Part shown: positions 1-10,554 of the stretch, in pieces
How the letters are laid out: every line of letters starts with the position of its first letter
Numbering within the stretch: position 1 is the stretch's first letter
Assembly (NCBI GenBank): GCA_015039465.1
Contig: MU130624.1
Location: 282,540-346,539 of the forward strand
Reading direction: 5' to 3'
Length of the DNA stretch: 64,000 bases
Source of the DNA: Phlegmacium glaucopus
Taxonomy: Eukaryota > Basidiomycota > Agaricomycetes > Agaricales > Cortinariaceae
Program-made: the position numbers and the translations under genes
The notes under the pieces: model-generated
What the model saw: only the letters and a program-made list of their open reading frames with translations
The model's database searches: none
What the model was told of the DNA's origin: nothing

Positions 1-1413
1 TCTTCCCAAGTCTGTACGATATGGAGATCAGCTGCGCTGGGGTACCCAACGTTATGGAGTCGTATCATCGATTACAAGTACGATTCGCTCCATTGGATCG
101 GCGAATTGCTGCGTCGCTCAGACCCTTCATTGTTGGATTTCGGGAGCCGCGTTAAGTGGGTTGGGGTGACCAAAGACAGACTCGGGGTGTTGGAGCTGGT
201 CTTAAACCACTCGTCGAGACTAAGGACCTTCAATTTACAAACACCGACTGCCAACTGGGAACTCGTTCGTTCACGTTTCCTCCAGAGGCCGGCGCCAAAT
301 CTCGAGTTCATCCACTTCAGTCTTTGCTACAAAGAAGGCGTGTTCACAGGCCCTCTGTTTGATAACCATGCTCCCAATCTGCGGCACTTCCTTCTGTGTC
401 GATGCGCTGTTGACTTCACCTCTCCCGTCCTGACGCTTCTAACGGAACTAGACGTGTGCCAAATAACTGTATTGGATGCTGCGCCGACTGTCACCGCTTG
501 GTTAGATCTTCTTGGAAAAATGCCATTCCTTCGACGTATCACCATCATTGACGCCATCTCGGATACCGTCGCCCAAACTGAACTTCCTACCATCCACCTC
601 GTCCATTTAGAAAAGCTGTTTGTAGGAGGAGGGTTTCATGAGACTGTCACGCTGATCAACCAGCTGACCACACCCCCCCGGTGCCGCCTGAGATTGAGGT
701 GCAATCACGCTCGTTTCGGACCTGAGCAAATGATGCTTTGGGCCATAATCGACAAAAAGCTCGATTTCTGGGAAGACAATACTACTCACCACCGTTTCAC
801 AGCAAATATTGATCAAAACTCCTTCAATATGGGAAACTTGGTAGACATCGACTCATCATGGCAAGTTAGCGAAGCAGAAGAATTGGAGAACAAGCGGGTT
901 CTGCCACTGGATCCCATACTGACGGTTTCGTTACGTTCGCGCAACTCCAACGATGCCACTTCACTTTTTATCTCGCTGTTTGCTCTTTTCGAACGTACCT
1001 TCTCGACTACGATTTATCTCACACTGCGGATGGACTATAGAGGAGTAAATGGCGAAGAAGTCTTCCGTCCACTGGTCGAGCACTTTCACTCCTTTGTGAA
1101 ATTGGAGACGCTGAGTCTAACAAATGATTCTTACAAATTTCTATTCCCACTCCTAGAGCACATGTCTTCACCTAGTTCGGTGTTACTACCCGTTCTAGAC
1201 ACAGTGTACTTTATCGCTGTCACTTTTCGACGCATTTCACATTTGTCTCCGGTCGCAGACTTCCTGATGTGGCGGAGGGAAGAAGGCTTTCCGATTCGGA
1301 AGGTCGACATTGACGATAGTCGGGTGGATAGGGATTTGGTGCGATGGGAGCTTGGAGAAGTAGAGGTCGAGATACATGATAATGAATCAGAAGACTCTGA
1401 ACTTGAAGAATAA
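1..1413 (+). CDS. F-box/LRR-like protein, 5' end outside window
   Basis: The frame is open from the first base and ends at TAA 1411-1413, so this is the 3' part (about 470 residues) of a longer gene. The first residues (VCTIWRSAAL...PTLWSRI) match the segment after the F-box in Agaricomycete F-box proteins, followed by the usual 'WIGELLRRS' helix. The rest reads as leucine-rich strand/helix units without a clear consensus, ending in an acidic tail (ESEDSELEE). In this family such proteins are SCF ubiquitin-ligase substrate adaptors. The substrate here cannot be inferred, and the F-box itself would lie upstream of base 1. An internal TTG at 106 is not a start, because the family-like sequence continues upstream of it. 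Confidence 0.75.
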   Translation, partial: SSQVCTIWRSAALGYPTLWSRIIDYKYDSLHWIGELLRRSDPSLLDFGSRVKWVGVTKDRLGVLELVLNHSSRLRTFNLQTPTANWELVRSRFLQRPAPNLEFIHFSLCYKEGVFTGPLFDNHAPNLRHFLLCRCAVDFTSPVLTLLTELDVCQITVLDAAPTVTAWLDLLGKMPFLRRITIIDAISDTVAQTELPTIHLVHLEKLFVGGGFHETVTLINQLTTPPRCRLRLRCNHARFGPEQMMLWAIIDKKLDFWEDNTTHHRFTANIDQNSFNMGNLVDIDSSWQVSEAEELENKRVLPLDPILTVSLRSRNSNDATSLFISLFALFERTFSTTIYLTLRMDYRGVNGEEVFRPLVEHFHSFVKLETLSLTNDSYKFLFPLLEHMSSPSSVLLPVLDTVYFIAVTFRRISHLSPVADFLMWRREEGFPIRKVDIDDSRVDRDLVRWELGEVEVEIHDNESEDSELEE

Positions 1414-1596
1414 CTCTATGGCGTTTCTGATGATTGGGAATAATGTAAAAACTATTATCAGTGCAATTTAACTTGTGTCTTCAGACCAGTGACAAAAAAC
1501 GGTTCTGAGCTGAGTAAGAGGCTAATGCACTGTTTGGCGCCACCCCTTGCTCCAAATACCAGTCATTTTACATCTTGCTTCCTTGCCCTCACCATC

Positions 1597-2172
1597 ATGG
1601 GTCGTCTACGCCGTTCTAGAGTCCATAACGCACGTAGAGACGTCCACAGGGCATCCAGAACTCGAGTTAGTGCCTTTAATGTATACTATTCAACCCTTGC
1701 TAATGGAAATCTAGGTTAGGACTCGAGATTTAGACCTGATCCAACTGATAGACTTGGATCCAAAAGTCAGAGCTTTTTTTTGCCCCCAATGTCCGACATC
1801 AATCTTAATGGAAACCATATAGAACAGGGCAGCTTTAGAGTCACAACCTATCGATTATGAGAAACCAGGACTTGGTCAACATTATTGTGTTGAATGCGCA
1901 AAGTTAGTTCTTCTCCCAAAACTGCTTTTTCGAATCCAAAGGTCATCACAACCTTGACACTCAATATCTTTTGTAACAGATATTATGAGACGGATGCTGC
2001 ACTTCAATCACATTGGCGGAGTAAAATTCATAAAAGGAGATGCAAGCAGTTGCGAGAACCGGTTTATACGATTGAGGAATCTGAGCGTGCTGCGGGACTT
2101 GGAAGAGAGATGAAGCGACCGACGATGACTACAGTCACAGACTCTTTGGAGATTATGGTTGACTATGTATGA
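1597..2172 (+). CDS. BUD20: BUD20/ZNF593-type C2H2 zinc-finger protein (60S biogenesis shuttling factor)
   Basis: Four exons can be built by eye: 1597-1665, 1715-1765, 1823-1902 and 1980-2172, giving about 130 residues. The ATG at 1597 sits in CACCATCATGG. The basic N-terminus MGRLRRSRVHNARR is followed by RTRDLDLIQ, then PGLGQHYCVECAK, then a single C2H2 finger (CVEC...H....H) ending in HKRRCKQL and EESERAAGLGRE. This order is diagnostic of BUD20/ZNF593, a pre-60S-associated protein that shuttles between nucleus and cytoplasm. Introns are 49, 57 and 77 nt with GT/AG ends; the second donor (GTCAGA at 1766) is the weakest call. The C-terminus is short compared with yeast. Nothing suggests decay. 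It lies just downstream of the F-box gene on the same strand. Confidence 0.9.
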
Positions 2173-3518
2173 TGTGTATTTTTTAATCATTTTTCCGTTG
2201 ATTTTTTGTGGCGTGCCGACAGGAATGCTCTTTCTACAATCCACCATCCATTAGAGCCCATCATCGATAACATTGGTTATCGTTCCATCTGCGCCTATGT
2301 TGCATTCTTCCGACACTATAGGCTTGTGTGTCCTTCGCTCTTGTATTGCTCGCTGAGGTAGTCTTTACTGTACAGAATATATCTGACACTTTTTCGGTAG
2401 GTATTGAAATCAATAAATTCATGATTAATAGTAAATACAGAAAATTCTGGGTTTACAAAGCAAGTCGGTGGCTATCATCATGATCTGGGAGTATCTGGGC
2501 AGTTATAATGCTTCTAGTGTACTGTACAATGAACTAGGAGTCCTGTGGGCAATTTATAAGGTCTGCTAAAGCGTTAGTAGCAAGAACACCATGAGAAAAT
2601 GAAATAGATCCAGATTTCTAGGGAAAATGAATTAAATTGGAAGGGGGAGAATAATATCTGACGTACTGGATGAGGAGCCAACATGGAGTTGGTGGTCGTA
2701 GTTGGAGGGGCAGAGGTAGTTGGTGGGTCTGGGTAAATGTCGTCGTCGTCGTCGTCGATGTGGATGATGGTGGTGTCGAGGGTAGGCAGGTGGCAGCACT
2801 GTTTCAACCTTCCGTTTCTTAGTTTTTGATGCTGGTTTTTCTTCTGAGTCATGCTTTCATTTGAATTTTTCTTACCTGGGACAGTGCATATATTAGGATG
2901 CTGCGCCCGTATCTGGGCATAAAGGGTTCTACCGCAATATTTTTTCAGTGGGTATATGCGCCGAAAGCAACCGAAAAGAGCATTTAACGCACTTTTAAAT
3001 ACCTAAATCATGTTCTGCAGTACTGCAGTATTCTCCGCTGTCCTGCTAATTTTCTCTACAAGATCACGGTATAAGCTATTAGCCATTTCACAAGGGCCAG
3101 ATGAGCTTGGCCCAGAACTTTCCAGCCTGTGCGAGCGAGAATCAAAAGAGCTTGAAAAGAGCCTGTCACAGGTGTTGCCCAGAACGCTGAGAGATGTCTG
3201 GGAACTGGGAACTATACAGGGACATGTTTAGAGCCTAGTAGCCTAGATATATGAAGCGACAAACGTTAGAAACAAGAAGTACGCATGTGGATAGCCTTCA
3301 GAATTGAAAATGAAAATACATTAACCACATTACATAAGTAATTCAGGGACTGCATAAAGCGCCTCGTTATAATAACGTTTTGTGGTAAGGAAACTGTCTT
3401 AAGGAGATCTCTTTTGTGATACAGCACTTTGAGGTTTTTTGTAAAGTTCAACGCAGAATCCACCAATCTCAAAAAATTTCACGACATAAAATAGATTGAT
3501 TTGGATTTGATCATCATT
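2173..3518. other. Intergenic, mostly unassigned
   Basis: 1.3 kb without a convincing gene. It contains a short CGT trinucleotide run near 2741-2760 and one possible coding relic on the minus strand (listed separately). No tRNA, TIR or long repeat was recognised. It ends at the LTR of the gypsy element. Confidence 0.4.
2574..2852 (-). other. Possible exon relic, low complexity
   Basis: On the minus strand one frame reads KPASKTKKRKVE (nuclear-localisation-like) and the neighbouring frame continues with LDTTIIHIDDDDDD and a proline/threonine stretch. The switch suggests a frameshifted exon remnant, with a possible GTACGT donor near 2663. The aspartate run comes from the trinucleotide repeat and could equally be chance. 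I do not recognise a family. Low confidence. Confidence 0.18.
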
Positions 3519-3837
3519 TGTAACGAAAAGATAAGCCAGTGACTGTGAAGTGACTGAAGTTTGATTTCGTCACACTAGAGGAACCTCGAAAGACGGTTTA
3601 AGACTTTAAGATTCGCTAAGTCTATTTACATTTTGGTTCGTCGTTTATATACCAATAAAATAGCCACAATAAACAAATAGAAAGATAGAATAATAATCAA
3701 AATCAAAGGGACATAAAGAATGACCTTGGTCAGGTCTTTTGGTGATCGAGTGATCAATATAAAAGAAATACGAAAGAAGATAAGATAAGATAAACTTGAA
3801 ACACACGTGCAGTTACTCTTATAACAGATTCGTTACA
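3519..3837 (-). repeat. 3' LTR of gypsy copy A
   Basis: 319 bp whose ends are inverted: on the minus strand it begins TGTAACGAATC (from 3837) and ends TTTTCGTTACA (at 3519), giving the canonical TG...CA termini. It starts 31 bp after the pol stop, with a short purine-rich stretch (GGAGGGCGAG) just before it as polypurine-tract candidate. The flanking bases TCATT (3514-3518) would be one target-site copy. The partner cannot be tested because the 5' LTR is absent. Confidence 0.75.
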
Positions 3838-3868
3838 CTCGCCCTCCAGATCGCGTTAAGGACGAGAT

Positions 3869-6800
3869 CTATTCTTCTAGGACATCGCTGGGACCAGAAT
3901 TCTTGGTGAGAATACTCGGGTCGATGGTAGATGGTCCGGTAGTATCCATAGAATTGTTGGTAGCAAAGTTGGAAGTGGACTGATCCGCGGAATTGGTAAA
4001 GAGAGTTAATGGGTCATCGAGAGTATGTTGAGAGGAAGAAACATGACGGTCGGAGGCATACGACCCCATTGAGACCTGGTCGTTATATTCTTCGGTCATT
4101 GGTGTGGCGATAGGGTCGAAACGGCGACTCTGATGGCGACGACTTTTCTCTTTTCCAAATTTTCCGAATAAATTGTTACGTTTTTCTTCGCGCTGGTCGT
4201 AGTGGTCACGACTTTTCTTGTTTCGGTAAGCATGGATGGTAGCGTAATCTTCGAAGACGAGAGCTTGGCCTTCAGTAAGACGACGAGGACCTGGCAATCC
4301 ACACTGTTCCGGGGTGATGAAGAAATCTTCCAAGTAGACTGGGCTGAGAGACTTTTGGGCGTAGTCTGGGTCCTCGTCTGGAGCATAAATAGATAAAATT
4401 CGAAGGTCATGAGGATAAGAACCGGTATTAAAAGTAGTGGCAAAGACGTGATAGCCGAGAGGGACTTTGGCGCGCGTCAAATCCTTTCCATCACAGATAT
4501 ACTTGTCAAAATCAAGGTAGGTCATGATCTGACCAACGTGAAGACGAGTAGGTTGTTGGTCGTTGTCGAACATGAGATATTCGGTTTTCTTGTGGCGAAT
4601 AAAATGTGGATGTGTGATCCCTTGCAACGGACGCATATCGAAATAAAGAATGTCGATTGATGGGTTATGGATGGGTAATGTGATGTCAGACGAATGCGAA
4701 GTCTGATGGGGGAAGAAAGGAAGAAAGAATGTCGACAGTAGGGATAAGGCGTCGAATATATATGCGGTTTCTTGAATAGAGGTGATCGAAATTTGATCGA
4801 AAGAGTCGGCGGATGGGAGCGGAGTGGAAAATGGAGGGCTCAGTGAGAGGGCCCCTAGGAAGACCTGAGGGTCTTCCCGTGGTGGACTACCCTTTCCTTT
4901 GGGTAGTTCTGCTATAGTTTTCACGCCTAGTAGTTCGAAATATTCGTCGAGCGCCTGTACGTGCCGAATTTGATAATACGGCATCCATGTGATGTCACCT
5001 GTTTTCCAGTGTATTTCAAACACGGCATCCTCTGCCGACCCATGATGTGACTTAATAGCGTCAACTGCCCATTCGTCATCCGTGGTGGACCCTTCTCCTA
5101 TTTGAGTATCCATCCTGCCGGGGAATAGTCTATCATCGTTAGGTACATGTAACCTTAACAAAGATGCGTGAAATACATCATGTAATCCCCGTTGTTTTAA
5201 GTGTGCAGGTAACTCAATCTTAAATGATTGATTATTAAAATCTTTAAGAATTTTGTAAGGTCCGATGTACTTCGGAATAAATTTTCGGGCCAATCCTTTG
5301 GCAAATTTGATATTTTTTGTAGATAGGTATATGAAATCCCCTGTCTCAAAAGGAACTTCCTGCCTTTTTCTATTAGCGTCTCTGGTTTGTTTAACACGAG
5401 AGGCTATAATACTATCATGCGCAGCTATAAGCGCTAGCTTTCTTTTCTCTGCAAAAATTCAAACATTGGAATATTCGGTTGATTTAGCCGAATTCCAAAT
5501 CATAGTTCTCGGCATTCTGCCAGTATTTAGGAAAAACGGCGCATAGCCAGTGCTTCCTGACCAAGCTGAATTAATGGCAAATTGAATCATGGGTAATTTT
5601 CCTACCCAGTCTTTTTGATTTGGGCTAATGCATTGCCTTAGCATTTGTGTGACGGTTCTATTTGCACGTTCCGTTGATCCATCCGTTTCTGGATGGTATG
5701 CACTTGACATTTTCAATGTCGTTCCTATTAATTTATGCAAATGCTTCCAAAAGGTACTAGTGAATAACACATCGCGGTCACTAATAATATTTTTTGGTAA
5801 ACCGTGATGCTTATATATGTTTTCAAACATCAATTCTGCCAAATCTTGTGCAGTATAGTTTATTCGGCTAGGTATTAACTCAACCATAGCTGTAAGTAAG
5901 CATATCACGACGGTGATAGAATCAAATGTGCCATCACGGTTGCTTGAAACAGGTAAAGGTCCTACGAAATCTATTCCTATTGAATCCCACAGCGCTGATG
6001 GCACAGCCAATGGATTTAATAAACCATAGGGTTTTTGATTGCTCGGCTTGCTTCGTTTACAAGTGACACAGGTATCACAGTAAGCTTTGGTGTCGGATAC
6101 CATATCCTTCCACCATACATTGTCCCTTAAGTAATTTAGGGTTTTACTAGCTCCCAAATGAGCCAATATTGAATGTGCTTCCGAAATAATTATTTCGCGC
6201 ACACTTTTTCCTTTTACCAATATTTTAGGTATACACAATAGTTCTTTTCCCGGTACTTTTAGATAGACTAAATCATTTCTTACTTCAAAATTTCTGAAGT
6301 CCTTCGGTTTTTCTATGACCGATTTAAACAAATTGTCTTCCTGGTACCGACCTCTCAATTCTTTGAGCAGGTCTAATCCATCACTGCTTTCGAGTATTAC
6401 GTCCGTGAAGGTATCAGATCGCGTTTCTGCTGGATCAAGATCAACTTCGACGTCGACATCAATGCTATTTTCGGTCTTTTGTTGTATTTCAGCCGCATTC
6501 TCGCCCTCCGTTCGTTTCTGAGGTCGAGGACCTTTCAGAACGAACTTATCTCTCATCCGCTTGGCGAAAGCTTTTGAAGTTTCAGGTTCACCCGTACTCT
6601 CTTCAACAGGATGTTTCTGTTGACGAACGCGACGCGTGGCTACTACTGCATCCGTACCAGCCAGCAACACTCTATTTGACACGACGGCGTCGTCGTTGAC
6701 AATGTCATGGTATGTGAATTCGCTCGCTGCCCTCTCTGTTCCTTTTGCATCATTCGAATACATTCTAGATAAAGCATCCGCTAGGACGTTCTCACTTCCT

Positions 6801-7831
6801 GCAGCATATACCACCTCAAAGACAAAAGAACTTATTTTCTCCAACCACCTGGCCTGGCGCCCGGAGATATTCTTCTGATTTAGTAAGTAAATCAATCCTT
6901 TATGGTCTGTTACCCATTTAAAATGGACTCCTTGCAGAATATCCTTGTGGCGAAGCATTGTTTCGACACCGGCTAACATTTCGATCTCGTGTACTGGATA
7001 GTTTCTCTGGGCAGCATTCAGTTTTGCCGAATAAAACGCAGCTATGTGGGCCGTTTTCCAGTCCTTACCCTGACTGATAACACCTGCTATTCCTGTAGAA
7101 CAGCCGTCCGTTACCATCCAAACAGGTGCCGAACCTTTCTCATATGAAATCGGTCGCCTGCTATGCTCCCGCGCGTTATGCGTCAATCTTTTGATTTCTT
7201 CAAACGCGCGGTGCTCTGTGTACCCCCAACAAAAAGGCACTGCATCTCCGGTTACTGCGCTCAGTATTCCCATTGGAATTCTAACATTCGGTATATCATC
7301 TGCCAAATATCCCACAGACCCTATGAAGCCCCTCAATAGGTCCCTATTTGTAGGTACTTTCCACGTTAACACACTATCCACTTTTTCTGGATCCATACGA
7401 ATTCCATCCCCATCAATTACACGTCCAAGTAACTTTAATTCCTCTAACAGGAACCGAAGCTTTCCTTTACTAAGGTACAATTTTTCCGTTCTCAACACTT
7501 CCATTGCAGTCTTACAATGTTCTATATGGTCTTTTAGCGTATCCGAATATATTATAATATCATCGAGATATACGTCGAGAAACCGACCTAGGTACGGTGA
7601 GAATATATAGTTCATCAAAGCTTGGTACGTTGCTGGAGCATTACAATCCCCCATCTGTAGAACTAAGCTGACCATATTGCCATCTGGCGTGGTCACAGCT
7701 GATCGTTCGACGTGTTCTGGAATAATCCTAATCTGTTCGTATGCTGCTGTCAAGTCAAGTACCGTCCGAAACGGCTTAGCAGCTACTCGACGTAATACTC
7801 CTTCAATATCTGGTAAAGGTGAGGTCATTTT
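3869..7831 (-). pseudogene. Gypsy pol: RT, RNase H, integrase, chromo-like domain, C-terminal extension
   Basis: One frame from 7831 down to the stop at 3869, interrupted only by TGA at 5459-5461. The RT shows the YLDD active-site motif near 7570. RNase H follows (VTDG, then DHKGL, then ADALSR). The integrase has an HHCC zinc motif (HSILAHLG...CDTCVTCK), then the D-D-E residues in GIDF, SDRD and TERAN. Past the stop comes the RKFIPKYIGPY integrase C-terminal module and a chromo-like segment (EWAVDAIKSH ... WMPYYQI). About 320 further residues extend beyond what I expect for this family, Ser/Thr-rich at the end. The stop replaces a position that usually reads 'VR.FA' in relatives, suggesting CGA to TGA. 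The RT start is cut at 7831/7832, where string-reversed sequence begins. Reversing that block supplies the expected upstream residues (RNKNTVK). Confidence 0.85.
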
Positions 7832-9778
7832 ATGAGGAATTGCCAAAGTGTTGGAATGGGTCCACTATCAGACTTCGCGACCCCGTCCTCGGCGACAGGT
7901 GGTCTATCCTCTAAATTCCAATGAGCTACGGTAGCTCTAGGACTGTAGGAGTATTAATCTCTAGTGAATCAGTTAAAACTCTAGTGCTATGTATTTAGTT
8001 CATAATTGTTACACTTTAAGTTAGACCCCTTAACCATACGATTTTTTGCGCGAGCATAGGATCCAAATTTTCTAGGGTAGTCTCCCCTAATAATAGGAGA
8101 TTACCTCCTAGGATCTTATAACCATCGTTCCGTAGACGACAAATTACCGTAAGTGAGAGTAAAGGGCTTACATTCTGGCCTTTGAGTTAGCCTAAAGGTT
8201 AAGGTATACATGAACTTTTTGAAACCTTCAAGTTGAATATAATAACAGTTGCTGCTAAACTCAGACTATAGTCTCTATCTTTTCTCGGAAAACCTTCTGA
8301 GTAGCAAATTAGACTATGTCACCATAACCTTTGCGTAGAGCTTCCTACTAGAAAAGATGTTTTCTATATAACCCATAGTTTTTGTACCAATGGTAGGCTA
8401 TGGCCATCCCATACTTCTGGGAATATCGCTTAATGGCTGAAACCAGCAGCTTCTTCTGCTGCTCCTTCCCTGTTGAAATCTTTCTTAACCTCAACGCAAT
8501 AGCTCTACGGTCGGTATAGGGCCACTGCCGCATGGGCGCCTAGGTTGTATGCATCATCCTCTTATGGCAAAAGCATATTTACAAATACTACCGCACCACG
8601 CGTATATGCTATCCTATGTCCCAAAACTTAGGATGGACAGAACCTTATAGTAGTCAACCCTTCTAAAAAGGGATCCTTTCACCAAACGTCTTGCGACATA
8701 CCGTTTGCGTCCGCTCCTGCGTGGGACCCTATAACGGCTACTCACCTACGTTGTAAAAGGTACCGTACGATGCTGAAATCTCCTATTGACATCGACAATG
8801 TTCTTTTAAAGTAACCTTTGGTTATATAGACCGCTACTGCTACTATCACTACTACTAAGCCTGCTACTGTTAACCAGGCTAACCTCACTAGAACTACTTA
8901 AGTCACTACTACTTCGCCTCCCGCGTAACGATAATTCGCGCAACTTGCCATAAGTTCAGCTGTTTTTATTTATACAGCTATAAGTTGCTTTGCGCCGGTC
9001 TTATTTTCTGCACCGTCCAGATAATGACGGGTTTGGGTAGCAAAATGCCCACTTATATTTGCCTTTAGGTCAAGCCCGCGATCAGCTAAGCCCTAGCAAT
9101 CCGCTAAAGTAGAGCAGCTGCCACCACCTAGTTAATTTCTATTTTTTCTTGCATGACAGTTTCGGGTAACCTGACGTCGACCGTCAAGTTCCGAGCTCTA
9201 GGTTTTAGTTAAGTTGTCAGTTACATCTGAACCGAATAGTCTCATATTTATCGCGTGCTGCAAAATTGCATCATTTAGACTTCCTAATGCTACGATAAAA
9301 TCCTTGTGGGACCTATATAGTCGTGGTTCATACGTAGCCCAACTTAGGTCGTTCTTAATACTATCCCTCACTGCTTGGAAATGGATAATGAAGCTCGCTA
9401 CTATGCTTCATAAACAACAGGCGATATAGACGAAATCTGCGACTTCACTATTCGCGCGCACTCCTTAACTACTGTATGCGCCTTGGAAACACGGCGTTTC
9501 AGCTCCTTTGCCTAGACGGAGGTAATTCTCGGTAATTAGTACGTTAAGGCAATTAACTACTCCCCTTTTGGATGGTTACCGCTCGCAGAGCAACGGGACT
9601 TTATAAGTCCCTAGTCACCTTACTCTTTTCTCTGCGAATAAACTTCAGTCCGTCTACCTTCTACTGTTGTCGTTCCTTGTGCCATGGTTACAATAACTAA
9701 GGTTTTGGTGTATTTGGTTTTCTACGCGTCCTCAACTCTTGACATTAACTAGACGCACTCGCCTTGTTTTTGTGCCAC
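7832..9778. other. Block R1: literal string reversal of gypsy gag/protease sequence
   Basis: Read right-to-left without complementing, this block reproduces the gag-protease part of the same element. Reversed 7850-7916 equals about 24470-24545, and reversed 8820-8940 equals about 23445-23565, with a few substitutions. Coordinates pair as p and about 32395-p. Neither strand as written encodes anything. Turned round in place, its outer end joins 7831 and continues the pol frame exactly. All short frames in this block as written are artefacts. Confidence 0.9.

Positions 9779-9803
<25 letters not shown>
9779..9803. other. 25-nt poly-A run, probable assembly-gap placeholder
   Basis: Exactly 25 adenines between two string-reversed blocks of unrelated content (gypsy gag on the left, WD40 repeats on the right). 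A second run is also exactly 25 nt and a third is 27 nt. The fixed length and the positions point to a gap filler written as A rather than a retrotransposon tail. Confidence 0.75.
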
Positions 9804-9809
<6 letters not shown>

Positions 9810-10554
9810 GTGTGACGTGCCTAGACCTTATGTCGGTGTCCCCTCACACTCCGTCTCGACTTCCCTGTGAGTCGTGGTCAGACCAGACGACAAAAGAGAA
9901 GATTACCACATATATAACACAGACGTAGACTACTAACGTGACGTTCCTAGACCTTATGTCGGTGTCCTCTTACACTTCACCTCGACTTTCCTGTACTTGT
10001 ACCAGAGATGAAACGACAGAAGAGAGGACTGTCATGTGTATAACACAGACGTAGAAAACTAGTGTGACGTTCCCAGACCTTATATCAGTGTCCTGTCACA
10101 CTCCGTCTCGACTTTCCTATAAAACCTCAAGAGTCGAGACGACAGAAGAGAGGACTACCGGACGTGTAACACAGATGTAGACCAGTATTGTGACGTTCCT
10201 AGACCTTATGTCGGTGTCCTCTCACACTTCGTCTCGACTTTCCTGTAAGTCCTAGTCAGATGAGACGACAGAAGAGAAGACTACCATACGTGTAACACAG
10301 ACGTAGACTCCTATTATGACGTTCCTAGACCTTGTGTCGGTGTCTTTTCACACTCCGTCTCGACTTACCTGTATGTAGAGAAGGTAGATACAGACTAGTG
10401 TCAGTTAATGGACTAAATGGTAGTTAAGGACTACCACAAAAATAGGTGGTAGTACAAGTACCGTCTGAAGTCGAGAGTAATGTCCGTAGTAAGGAAGTCT
10501 ATATAGTTCTGTTTTATAGGGTGTGGTACTTGGAGGTATTTTAAACCTAAGGTA
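9804..10554. other. Block R2: literal string reversal of the WD40 gene's 3' part
   Basis: Read backwards without complementing, the block shows about five more copies of the 126-bp WD40 unit found at 10555-11800, followed by a non-repeat tail. Turned round, its edge meets 10555 in frame and in register with the repeat. As written it contributes a false C-terminus to the WD40 frame down to 10405. The true gene end is within this block or in the gap. Confidence 0.88.

Larger units (their letters stand above)
3519..9778 (-). mobile_element. Ty3/gypsy LTR retrotransposon, copy A
   Basis: Minus-strand element with its 3' LTR at 3519-3837 and pol at 3869-7831. The protease and gag part lies in 7832-9778 as a string-reversed block. 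The pol order (RT, RNase H, integrase, chromo-like module) is that of Ty3/gypsy (Metaviridae) elements. The 5' LTR and the start of gag are missing because the sequence runs into the poly-A run at 9779. Compared with copy B it keeps an arginine codon (CGA) at one gag position where B has TGA, so the two are separate insertions and not one sequence placed twice. Copy A itself has one nonsense codon in integrase and is probably not autonomous. Confidence 0.85.

Noticed and set aside
3010..3231. 73-codon plus-strand frame with a hydrophobic start
   Set aside because: No family resemblance, no intron signals, no supporting context.
7832..10554. Mirror-symmetric sequence as H-DNA/triplex mirror repeats or a novel mirrored-DNA system
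   Set aside because: The mirrored partner is kilobases away, is mixed-sequence coding DNA, and un-reversing restores frames. H-DNA mirror repeats are local and purine/pyrimidine-rich. A data error is the simplest explanation.
10405..10554. C-terminal tail of the WD40 protein as written
   Set aside because: It is encoded by string-reversed sequence (block R2) and is not real.
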